A DNA stretch of 64,000 nucleotides, from positions 62,001 through 126,000 of the forward strand of contig CBHWDO010000004.1 of assembly GCA_966112615.1 (NCBI GenBank), given 5' to 3'. The position numbers and the translations under genes are program-made. Source of the DNA: Flavitalea sp966112615 (GTDB lineage: Bacteria > Bacteroidota > Bacteroidia > Chitinophagales > Chitinophagaceae). This document shows, one piece after another, positions 1-7,904 of this stretch; the first letter of the stretch is position 1; each line of letters begins with the position of its first letter. The notes under the pieces were generated by a model. That model searched no databases. It was not told where the DNA came from and was given only the letters and a program-made list of their open reading frames with translations.

Positions 1-1
1 C

Positions 2-373
2 ACTTTTGAAACACCAAGAGACGCATTAAAAGGTGCAGTTGTTATTGCGCCACCCAGTGCAGATGGCTCTCCATGGATACGGAGGTTCGGAAATTATGCC
101 ACAGGTGTATGTTCCGGCTGGATGCAGGTAAGGGGTAATGCGCGCAGAAGAAATGCAGATGCTGGATTTGCACTGAGTGATCATGCCGACTGGCCCGGCT
201 TACTGGAGGCCATCAAAAGTACAGGCGCAGAAAAAGTTTTTGTTACGCATGGCTTTCAATCTGCTTTTTCAAAATATCTGAATGAGATCGGCATAGAAGC
301 CGCAGAAGTAAAAACAGAATATGGTGATGAAGAATTAGTTGAAGATCCTGCAGACCCAAATACAAATTCATGA
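2..373 (+). CDS. Ligase-associated DNA exonuclease, C-terminal part (cut by window start)
   Basis: The frame is open from base 2, so the gene begins outside the window. The visible 123 residues match the C-terminal end of the metallo-beta-lactamase/beta-CASP exonuclease that accompanies bacterial ATP-dependent ligases. Seen: APPSADGSPW, then SDHADW and VTHG, whose histidines fit late metal-site motifs of beta-CASP nucleases. The N-terminal metal-binding HxHxDH is not in the window. The TGA stop overlaps the ATG of the ligase gene (ATGA), which indicates translational coupling. By family knowledge it should trim DNA ends for repair together with the downstream ligase and helicase. Confidence comes from the motifs plus the neighbour. 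Confidence 0.85.
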   Translation, partial: TFETPRDALKGAVVIAPPSADGSPWIRRFGNYATGVCSGWMQVRGNARRRNADAGFALSDHADWPGLLEAIKSTGAEKVFVTHGFQSAFSKYLNEIGIEAAEVKTEYGDEELVEDPADPNTNS

Positions 374-1965
374 AAGCATTTGCACACCTGGTACATGTGT
401 TGGGAACTTCTACCAAGACCAATGAAAAATTGCAGTCATTGGTAGACTATTTTTCCGTTGCAGATGATCGTGACAAAGTTTGGGTGATTGCGATCTTCAG
501 TGGCAGAAGACCAAAGAGAGCAGTCAATTCAACTTTGTTATCAAACTGGGCAATGGAACAGGCCGGACTACCATCCTGGCTTTTCATTGAATCATATTCA
601 ACTGTCGGTGATCTTGCCGAAACGATCTCTCTTTTACTTCCGGAACAGGTCAATGATACCCCCGAAGAACATTCATTGAGCTACTATATCGAACAATTTA
701 TTACAATTGAAAAACAGTCTGAAGAAATCAAAAAATCCTTCATCCTAAATTCATGGAATGAGTTGGACCAGCTTGGAAAATTTGTTTTCAATAAACTGAT
801 CACCGGGAATTTCCGGATTGGTGTTTCGCAAAAACTGATGGTGAATGCGTTGGCGAAAGTATTGGATATAGAAGCATCTGTGATCGCACATCGTATCAGT
901 GGAAACTGGGATCCGGTAACAACTTCATTTGATGAATTATTGAGTGAAGAAGCAACCACCATCGATGATTCAAAACCATATCCCTTCTTCCTGGCATATG
1001 CGCTGGAAGATCATCCTTCCTCATTAGGTGATCCTGCGGAATGGCAGGTGGAATGGAAATGGGATGGCATCCGCGGACAACTCATCAAAAGAAATGAGCA
1101 GTTGTTTGTATGGAGCCGTGGTGAAGAATTAATGACGGATAAATTCATTGAATACCATGCATTGAAAGACCATCTTCCAAATGGAATTGCTATTGATGGA
1201 GAGATCCTTCCCTTTAATGGAGAAATGCCGCTTTCTTTCAATGTTTTGCAGACAAGGATCGGCAGAAAGAATGTGAGTAAAAAACAATTACTCGAAGCAC
1301 CCATTGCTTTTTTCGCTTATGACCTGATGGAATATAATGGATTGGATGTCCGCGACCAACCGCTCATGGAGAGAAGACGTCTTTTGGAAGAAATAATTTC
1401 AGGCATCAATCACCCGATTTTACGCATATCCCCTACCGTTAGTTTTGAACGATGGGAAGAACTGGTGGAAATAAGAAAAAGTTCAAGGGACAGAAATAGC
1501 GAAGGGCTCATGCTGAAGCGGAAAACTTCCGCATACCAGGTTGGAAGAAAACGTGGCGACTGGTACAAGTGGAAGATCGATCCTATGACCATCGATGCTG
1601 TAATGGTATATGCACAAAAAGGAAGTGGCCGCAGAAGTAACCTTTATACCGATTATACTTTTGCTGTTAAGGATGGCGATAAATTGGTAACTTTTACCAA
1701 AGCCTATTCTGGATTGACCGACAAGGAGTTTGCAGAAGTTGACAACTTTGTAAAGCGCAATTCCCTGGAAAAATTCGGCCCGGTGAGAACCGTAAAACCT
1801 GAATTGGTGTTTGAGATAGGATTTGAAGGCATCGCAGCTTCCAATCGTCACAAAAGCGGGGTGGCACTGCGTTTTCCCCGTATCTTACGATGGAGGAAAG
1901 ACAAAAAGGTGGATGAGATCAATACGCTCGAAGACCTGAAGTCGATGCTGGAGAATTACAAGTGA
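370..1965 (+). CDS. ATP-dependent DNA ligase
   Basis: 531 residues with the three-part layout of LigB-type ATP-dependent ligases: an alpha-helical N-terminal domain (about 1-195), an adenylation domain (about 205-405) and a C-terminal OB domain (about 420-525). The catalytic lysine is K230 in the KWDG motif. Other nucleotidyltransferase motifs visible are DGEI, EGLMLKR and WYKWKI. It seals nicks in duplex DNA through a lysyl-AMP intermediate. In Bacteroidota this non-essential ligase sits with an exonuclease, an Lhr-like helicase and PdeM, and all four are present here. Start chosen because ATG overlaps the preceding stop by 4 nt. No symbol is given because LigB/LigC/LigD naming is inconsistent for this clade. 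Confidence 0.93.
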   Translation: MKAFAHLVHVLGTSTKTNEKLQSLVDYFSVADDRDKVWVIAIFSGRRPKRAVNSTLLSNWAMEQAGLPSWLFIESYSTVGDLAETISLLLPEQVNDTPEEHSLSYYIEQFITIEKQSEEIKKSFILNSWNELDQLGKFVFNKLITGNFRIGVSQKLMVNALAKVLDIEASVIAHRISGNWDPVTTSFDELLSEEATTIDDSKPYPFFLAYALEDHPSSLGDPAEWQVEWKWDGIRGQLIKRNEQLFVWSRGEELMTDKFIEYHALKDHLPNGIAIDGEILPFNGEMPLSFNVLQTRIGRKNVSKKQLLEAPIAFFAYDLMEYNGLDVRDQPLMERRRLLEEIISGINHPILRISPTVSFERWEELVEIRKSSRDRNSEGLMLKRKTSAYQVGRKRGDWYKWKIDPMTIDAVMVYAQKGSGRRSNLYTDYTFAVKDGDKLVTFTKAYSGLTDKEFAEVDNFVKRNSLEKFGPVRTVKPELVFEIGFEGIAASNRHKSGVALRFPRILRWRKDKKVDEINTLEDLKSMLENYK

Positions 1966-1978
1966 AAAGGCAGGTATC

Positions 1979-3343
1979 ATGAAAAAAATTATTGCAGCTT
2001 TATTGTTGCTGGTAACTGGCGCTTCCTTCATCATTACTGAAGAGCCCAAGCCCGTATTTATTCCTCCTTCTGATCAAAGATTGGGAGGAGATCCGCAAAA
2101 AGGTTATGACTACCTGGTAACAGGTGATTATGTGAAGGGAGGAATTCCGCTTCAGTTTTTCACATTGGGCATGGGTAAGGCTAAAAAGGATCATCTACAG
2201 AGAGGCGGCTTCAACAAAGGGATTTCTCATGAATTCACTGCAGTGAAAGCCAACAACGGAGAAGTGGTTGTAGCGCCGAATTGCATGCAATGTCATGCAC
2301 AGGTATTTGAAGATTCACTGATCATTGGGATGGGCAACACCTTCCAGGATTTTACCAAATCAATGTCGGCAGGTTTCAATATTGCAGAAAACCTCATGCG
2401 TACCACTGCTCCTAAAAAGTATGAGGCATCTGCGGATTTTTTCAAGGTTGGAAAAACCATTGCGCCATTTCTTAAAACCGAAGTGATGGGAGTGAATGCT
2501 GCAGACCGACTGGCAGCAGTACTTGTAGCACACCGTGATCCCAAAACTTTGAAATGGAGTAATAAACCTTTGATGGAAATTCCTGAACAGGTCATTCCAT
2601 CTGATGTTCCACCCTGGTGGCATTTAAAGAAGAAGAATGCCATGTTCTACAATGGATTTGGAAGAGGTGATTTTGGAAGATTCCTGATGGCATCCAATCT
2701 CCTTACTGTAAATGACACCAGTGAATCTGCACAGGTTGATTCACATATGCCAGACCTTCTTGCCTATATCTATACTTTGGAAGCACCTAAATTTCCTCAT
2801 GCTATCAATGAATCGCTTGCAAAAAAAGGCCAGTTTATTTTTGAAGAGAAATGTGCAAACTGTCATGGTTATTATGGAAAGGATGAATCTTATCCCAACC
2901 TGTTGATCCCACAGGAGATCATTGGGACTGATTCACTTTTATATGTGAGTAATTATTCCAATCCGCAGTTTGTGAACTGGTTCAATTCAAGCTGGTTTAC
3001 TATGGGCGATCACCCGGCGAGGCTGGAGCCTTTCAAAGGATATATTGCTCCACCACTTGATGGAATCTGGGCTACAGCTCCTTATCTTCACAATGGATCC
3101 ATACCAACACTGGATGCTGTGATCGACAGTAAGCTTCGACCAAAATTCTGGTCAAGGGAATTCCTGACTCCACAATATGATTATATTAAGATGGGATGGA
3201 AATTTGAAGAGAAGGATCGCTCATCAAACCAGACTGTATATAACACTACTTTGCCTGGGTATGGAAACTACGGACATTATTTTGGTGACAAGCTGAATGA
3301 TAAAGAAAAGAAAGCTGTTCTTGAATATTTAAAAACATTGTGA
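1979..3343 (+). CDS. Exported di-haem c-type cytochrome
   Basis: 454 residues with an N-terminal hydrophobic export signal (about residues 1-20) and two CxxCH haem sites: CMQCH in the first third and CANCH in the second half. The segment APYLHNGSIPTL resembles the haem-ligand region of di-haem oxidoreductases or peroxidases of the MauG/RoxA-like type, so a periplasmic electron-transfer or peroxidase role is likely. The substrate cannot be inferred. It lies 13 nt after the ligase and 6 nt before the helicase on the same strand, so it is probably co-transcribed with the repair genes, which is an odd partner. Confidence 0.8.
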   Translation: MKKIIAALLLLVTGASFIITEEPKPVFIPPSDQRLGGDPQKGYDYLVTGDYVKGGIPLQFFTLGMGKAKKDHLQRGGFNKGISHEFTAVKANNGEVVVAPNCMQCHAQVFEDSLIIGMGNTFQDFTKSMSAGFNIAENLMRTTAPKKYEASADFFKVGKTIAPFLKTEVMGVNAADRLAAVLVAHRDPKTLKWSNKPLMEIPEQVIPSDVPPWWHLKKKNAMFYNGFGRGDFGRFLMASNLLTVNDTSESAQVDSHMPDLLAYIYTLEAPKFPHAINESLAKKGQFIFEEKCANCHGYYGKDESYPNLLIPQEIIGTDSLLYVSNYSNPQFVNWFNSSWFTMGDHPARLEPFKGYIAPPLDGIWATAPYLHNGSIPTLDAVIDSKLRPKFWSREFLTPQYDYIKMGWKFEEKDRSSNQTVYNTTLPGYGNYGHYFGDKLNDKEKKAVLEYLKTL

Positions 3344-3349
3344 TAGTCA

Positions 3350-5854
3350 TTGGAAGCATTGAAAAATACGCGTGGTTACAGGGTTGTTGCGGAATGGATG
3401 GCATCGCAGAAGAAATTTCCATTTGAATTCCAGGAAAAGGCATGGGCCAATATGTTGGCCGGAAACGCAGGTCTGGTCAATGCTCCCACAGGTTGTGGTA
3501 AAACCTATTCTGTTTTCCTTGGTGCTGTGATCGACTTTATCAACCGGCACGAAGATTATCTCACTCATTCAAGAAATGGTTTGCAATTATTATGGATCAC
3601 GCCTTTGCGGGCTCTTGCAAAAGATATTGGAAGAGCTATGCAGGAAGTGATCGATGGTATTGGACTTGAATGGAATGTGGGGATTAGAAATGGAGATACA
3701 GAAATTTCGGAGCGACAAAAACAAAAGCGTCGCATGCCGGAAGTATTGATCATTACTCCCGAAAGTCTACAGCTACTGCTTGCTCAAAAAGATTATCCGC
3801 AGGTATTCAAAGACCTTCGATTTGTTGCTGTTGATGAGTGGCATGAATTACTTGGAAGTAAAAGAGGTGTTCAGGTTGAACTCGCATTATCCAGGATAGC
3901 AGGATTGAGATCTTCTTCCGGAAGCAGCGTCCCGCTTCAGTTCTGGGGCATCAGTGCAACCATCGGAAATCTTGATGAAGCATTGCAGGTATTGATGGCG
4001 CCATTAGCGCTTATGCATGACCGTAAGGAGCAGCTGATCATAAGAGCGAAAGTTAATAAGCCAATCGAGATCATATCTGTTTTTCCTGAAGAAATTGAAA
4101 AATATCCCTGGGCTGGTCATCTGGGTATCAAGTTGGTTGATAAAGTGATTCCCATCATCATGAACAGCCGGACTACGCTCATCTTCATCAATACAAGAGG
4201 AATGAGTGAATTATGGTACCAGGCATTGTTGTCCGCATGTCCTGACCTTGCAGGCCAGATCGCATTACACCATGGCTCCATTGATCTTGAATTAAGAAAC
4301 TGGGTGGAAGAAAATCTGCATACCGGTTTATTGAAGGCCGTAGTGTGCACTGCAAGCCTTGATCTTGGTGTTGATTTTCGTCCGGTTGAAACTGTTATCC
4401 AGGTTGGTTCTCCGAAAGGTGTTGCAAGATTTCTTCAGCGAGCAGGAAGAAGCGGTCATCAACCGGGTGAGGTCAGCAAGATCTATTTTCTTCCAACACA
4501 TTCATTGGAATTGGTAGAAGCTGCAGCACTTAAAACTGCAAAGGATCAGCAACTGATTGAAAGTCGTAACCCCATGGTTCTTTGCTTTGATGTGCTGACC
4601 CAATACCTGTGTACGCTTGCCGTTGGTGAAGGATTTTTCCCGGACCAGGTGTATGAAGAATTGAAGCAGACATTTTGCTATGCGGAAATGACCAGGGAAG
4701 AATTCCAGGAGATCCTATACTTCATTACGGTTGGGGGAAATGCTCTTCAGCAATATGATGAATACCGCAAGGTTGAGATCATGGAAGATGGAAGATACAA
4801 GATCAATAGTAGAAGGATCGCCATGCGCCATCGCCTGCATATCGGAACCATTGTAAGTGATCCGATGCTGAAAGTCAAATTCATGGGTGGTGGGTATGTT
4901 GGAATCATTGAAGAATATTTCATTTCCAAACTTTCACCCGGCGATGTTTTCACACTGGCAGGACGAAACCTTGAATTCGTAATGATCAAAGACATGACTG
5001 TGATCGTACGAAAATCATCAGCAAAAAAATCAATTGTTCCTAGCTGGAATGGAGGACGGATGCCCTTATCCGCTAACCTTGGAAAAATGTTAAGAAGGAA
5101 ATTCAATGAAGCAACGGAAAGCCTGGAATTCTATAAAGTTTTTGAACCGGAGATCATGGCGCTGAAACCCTTATTCAAGCTGCAACAGGAGCTCTCTCAT
5201 ATTCCCAGGGAAAATGAATTACTTATTGAACAGATCGAAACAAAAGATGGATTTCATCTCTTCATATATCCATTCGAAGGAAGACTGGTACATGAAGCAT
5301 TAGGCGCCATCCTTGCTTACAGGATCAGCAAGATCACTCCAATAACATTTTCATTTGCGATGAATGACTACGGTGTTGAGTTATTAAGTGATCAGCCCAT
5401 TCCTGTGGATGACAGTAATGTGTATGAGCTCTTCACTACAAAGAACCTGCTCAACGATATTCAGCGAAGCGTGAATTCTGTAGAAATGGCCAAGAGAAAG
5501 TTTCGCGATATTTCGGTGATCGGTGGATTGGTATTCCAGGGTTTCCCGGGTGAACATAAAAAAGCAAGACACCTGCAATCTTCAGCATCATTGATCTTCC
5601 AGGTATTCAGTGAATATGATAAAGACAATCTTTTATTAAGGCAGGCATACAATGAAGTAATGGATCAGCAGATGGAAGAAGAACGCCTGAGAGATATGCT
5701 GGAAAGAATACAACAATCCAAAATCGTACTGACTTTTCCAACCAGGTTAACGCCTTTTTGTTTCCCTCTGAAAGTGGATTCCATGAGAGAAAACCTATCA
5801 TCCGAAAAACTGGAAGATCGCGTAAGGAGAATGCAGATGCAATTGTCTAAATAG
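3350..5854 (+). CDS. Ligase-associated DEXH-box DNA helicase (Lhr-like)
   Basis: 834 residues, a superfamily 2 helicase. Walker A is PTGCGKT (about residue 48-54), motif II is DEWH at 162-165, and the second RecA lobe carries HHGS and GRSGHQPG. The C-terminal half is the winged-helix/Lhr-core-like region of ligase-associated helicases. It probably translocates 3'-5' on DNA and works with the adjacent ligase and nuclease in repair. TTG is chosen as start: it lies 6 nt after the previous stop, gives full length, and no ATG occurs before the conserved N-terminal block. TTG starts recur in this window. Confidence 0.92.
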   Translation: MEALKNTRGYRVVAEWMASQKKFPFEFQEKAWANMLAGNAGLVNAPTGCGKTYSVFLGAVIDFINRHEDYLTHSRNGLQLLWITPLRALAKDIGRAMQEVIDGIGLEWNVGIRNGDTEISERQKQKRRMPEVLIITPESLQLLLAQKDYPQVFKDLRFVAVDEWHELLGSKRGVQVELALSRIAGLRSSSGSSVPLQFWGISATIGNLDEALQVLMAPLALMHDRKEQLIIRAKVNKPIEIISVFPEEIEKYPWAGHLGIKLVDKVIPIIMNSRTTLIFINTRGMSELWYQALLSACPDLAGQIALHHGSIDLELRNWVEENLHTGLLKAVVCTASLDLGVDFRPVETVIQVGSPKGVARFLQRAGRSGHQPGEVSKIYFLPTHSLELVEAAALKTAKDQQLIESRNPMVLCFDVLTQYLCTLAVGEGFFPDQVYEELKQTFCYAEMTREEFQEILYFITVGGNALQQYDEYRKVEIMEDGRYKINSRRIAMRHRLHIGTIVSDPMLKVKFMGGGYVGIIEEYFISKLSPGDVFTLAGRNLEFVMIKDMTVIVRKSSAKKSIVPSWNGGRMPLSANLGKMLRRKFNEATESLEFYKVFEPEIMALKPLFKLQQELSHIPRENELLIEQIETKDGFHLFIYPFEGRLVHEALGAILAYRISKITPITFSFAMNDYGVELLSDQPIPVDDSNVYELFTTKNLLNDIQRSVNSVEMAKRKFRDISVIGGLVFQGFPGEHKKARHLQSSASLIFQVFSEYDKDNLLLRQAYNEVMDQQMEEERLRDMLERIQQSKIVLTFPTRLTPFCFPLKVDSMRENLSSEKLEDRVRRMQMQLSK

Positions 5855-5859
5855 TTTTG
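5852..5859 (+). promoter_or_regulatory. Bacteroidota -7 box TAGTTTTG
   Basis: Exact match to TAnnTTTG. Its first three bases are the stop codon of the helicase gene. It lies 12 nt before the ATG of the haem-binding gene and suggests an internal promoter with a very short leader. Confidence 0.5.
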
Positions 5860-5871
5860 TAACTTTTAGAT

Positions 5872-6324
5872 ATGAAAAAGATCCTTATAACCCTGTTGGT
5901 AGTACTGGTGATCATTCAATTCTTTCATCCAAAAAAGAACCAGTCTACTGCCCTGTCACCCAACGACATTTCAGCGAAATATGATGTACCACAGGATGTA
6001 CATGCTATTCTTGATAAAGCATGTATGGATTGTCACTCCAATAATACCCGCTATCCATGGTATAGTAAAATTCAACCGGTTGACTGGTGGCTGGCCAATC
6101 ATGTGAATGAAGGAAAAGCTGAGCTTAATTTTTCTGAATTCCTGACTTATGAGCCAAAGAAAGCAGATCATAAAATGGAAGAAGTGATGGAGACTGTAAA
6201 GGAAGGCGAAATGCCGCTGAACAGTTATACCTGGACACACAAGGATGCCAAGCTTACCCAGCAGGAAAAAGAAAAACTGGTAAACTGGGCACAGGAAGTG
6301 CGCAGAAAGATCGCATTTCGGTAG
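5872..6324 (+). CDS. Haem-binding domain protein (CxxCH, membrane-anchored)
   Basis: 150 residues. An N-terminal hydrophobic segment (about 3-18) is an uncleaved anchor or signal peptide. The body matches the small haem-binding domain common in Bacteroidota: CMDCHSNNTRYPWY, then WWLANHVNEG, and near the end MPLNSYTWTHKDAKL. CMDCH is a single covalent haem c site. Probable role is periplasmic electron transfer or redox sensing. The partner is unknown, although the di-haem cytochrome encoded 2.5 kb upstream is a candidate. It sits between helicase and pdeM. Confidence 0.85.
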   Translation: MKKILITLLVVLVIIQFFHPKKNQSTALSPNDISAKYDVPQDVHAILDKACMDCHSNNTRYPWYSKIQPVDWWLANHVNEGKAELNFSEFLTYEPKKADHKMEEVMETVKEGEMPLNSYTWTHKDAKLTQQEKEKLVNWAQEVRRKIAFR

Positions 6325-6329
6325 TTTTG
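6322..6329 (+). promoter_or_regulatory. Bacteroidota -7 box TAGTTTTG
   Basis: Exact TAnnTTTG match overlapping the TAG stop of the preceding gene, 9 nt upstream of the preferred ATG of pdeM. It is the same arrangement as the box at 5852. Confidence 0.5.
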
Positions 6330-6338
6330 CAGCCGATC

Positions 6339-6998
6339 ATGCAGATTCAGTCATTTACCATCAGGGGGCAGCAGTTTTGTTTAAGTGCGGAGCGATGTAT
6401 TTTTTGGGAAGCCAGGAAAACACTGATCGTATCTGACCTACACCTGGGCAAAACCGGTCACTTCAGAAAAAGCGGCATAGCTGTTCCACAATCAGTTTAT
6501 AAAGAAGACCTTCAAAGATTAATTCACCTGGTTCAATTCTTCCGGGCAGAAGAAATCCTGGTTGTCGGTGATCTCGTGCATTCCGTTATCAATAAAGAAC
6601 TGGAACTATTCAGTAAATGGAGGCGCGATTATGAGCACTTAAAGATCTCGCTGATCCGCGGTAATCATGATATTCTTTCTTCATCCTGGTATGAAGAAAA
6701 CAATATTGCTGTGCATGAAGGTTCATACACACTTGAAGAGTTTTGTTTCCAGCATGATCCCAATGAATGTGAATCAAATGCTGATGATCCTTTTCTTTTC
6801 TCAGGTCATATTCATCCCGGTATTGTGTTGAATGGAATGGGTAGACAAAGCCTTCGTTTTCCATGTTTTTATTTCAGTTCCGACAGTTGCATACTTCCTG
6901 CGTTCAGCAGGTTTACAGGTGCTGCAGCAGTTGAACCAAAGAATGGAGATATTGTTTATGCTATCGTCAATCAAAGCCTGGTAGAATTAAAATATTGA
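6339..6998 (+). CDS. pdeM: Ligase-associated DNA damage response endonuclease PdeM
   Basis: 219 residues, a calcineurin-like metallophosphoesterase. Metal-binding motifs appear in order: DLHLGK, GDLVHS, RGNHD and GHIHPG. This is the size and motif order of PdeM, the phosphoesterase/endonuclease found with ATP-dependent ligase, exonuclease and Lhr helicase. An in-frame TTG at 6327 is possible, but the ATG at 6339 gives the family-typical start (MQIQSFTIRGQ) and lies just after a TAGTTTTG box. The stop is 3 nt before the next gene. Confidence 0.9.
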   Translation: MQIQSFTIRGQQFCLSAERCIFWEARKTLIVSDLHLGKTGHFRKSGIAVPQSVYKEDLQRLIHLVQFFRAEEILVVGDLVHSVINKELELFSKWRRDYEHLKISLIRGNHDILSSSWYEENNIAVHEGSYTLEEFCFQHDPNECESNADDPFLFSGHIHPGIVLNGMGRQSLRFPCFYFSSDSCILPAFSRFTGAAAVEPKNGDIVYAIVNQSLVELKY

Positions 6999-7001
6999 GT
7001 C

Positions 7002-7904
7002 TTGGTCAAGATCGCTTATGATCCGATTTATGCGCATCCACTTCCTGAAGGACATCGGTTTCCGATGCTCAAATATGAATTGATCCCAGGTCAGTTATTG
7101 TATGAAGGAACCATCACCCAGGATCATATTTTCAAACCGGGAATTTGTCCTGATGAAATTGTTTTGCTAACGCATGACAGGGAATACCTGGATAAACTTC
7201 ACCAACAAACCTTATCCGCCAAAGAGCAGCGCCATATTGGTTTTCCGCAATCTCCAGCACTTACCATTCGCGAGCTGATGATCACACAGGGCACTATTGA
7301 TTGTTGTCGGTATGCAATGGAATATGGTGTTTCATTGAATGTTGCAGGAGGTACACACCATGCATTTAAAGATCATGGTGAAGGTTTCTGCCTGCTGAAC
7401 GATTTTGCTGTTGCAGCCAATTATTTGAGACATAAAAAACTGGCAGAAAAGATCCTGATCATCGACCTTGATGTACACCAGGGAAATGGCACTGCAGCTA
7501 TCTTTCAGGAGAGAGAAGATGTATTCACTTTCAGTATGCATGGAAAACACAACTACCCTTTTCACAAAGAGAAAAGCCATCTCGATGTTGAATTGATCGA
7601 TGGATGTAATGATGAAACTTATTTATCCCTCCTGGAAGAAAATCTTCATAAAGTATTATCTCAATTCAATCCTGATTTCGCATTCTTTTTGTCAGGCGTA
7701 GATATATTGTCAACTGACAAATTTGGCAAACTCTCAGTTAGCATGGAAGGTTGCAAACAAAGAGATGAATTTGTTTTTACTACATTGAAAAGAAAAAACA
7801 TTCCCTGCACTGTTGCCATGGGTGGAGGATATTCAGCTGATGTAAAACTTATCGTGGAAGCACATTGCAATACTTTCAGAACTGCAAAAGAAATCTATGG
7901 ATGA
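7002..7904 (+). CDS. Histone deacetylase family protein (class II HDAC/AcuC-like)
   Basis: 300 residues with the arginase-fold deacetylase motifs: GGTHHAF (paired histidines), DLDVHQGNGT (zinc Asp/His), LSGVD and GGGYS. Family members remove acyl groups from lysine or from small amines such as acetylpolyamines. The substrate cannot be told from sequence. TTG start 3 nt after pdeM, giving MVKIAYDPIYAHPLPEGHRF, the usual N-terminus of Bacteroidota homologues. Its TGA stop is directly followed, with no gap, by the stop codon of the convergent DUF5916 gene. Confidence 0.9.
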   Translation: MVKIAYDPIYAHPLPEGHRFPMLKYELIPGQLLYEGTITQDHIFKPGICPDEIVLLTHDREYLDKLHQQTLSAKEQRHIGFPQSPALTIRELMITQGTIDCCRYAMEYGVSLNVAGGTHHAFKDHGEGFCLLNDFAVAANYLRHKKLAEKILIIDLDVHQGNGTAAIFQEREDVFTFSMHGKHNYPFHKEKSHLDVELIDGCNDETYLSLLEENLHKVLSQFNPDFAFFLSGVDILSTDKFGKLSVSMEGCKQRDEFVFTTLKRKNIPCTVAMGGGYSADVKLIVEAHCNTFRTAKEIYG

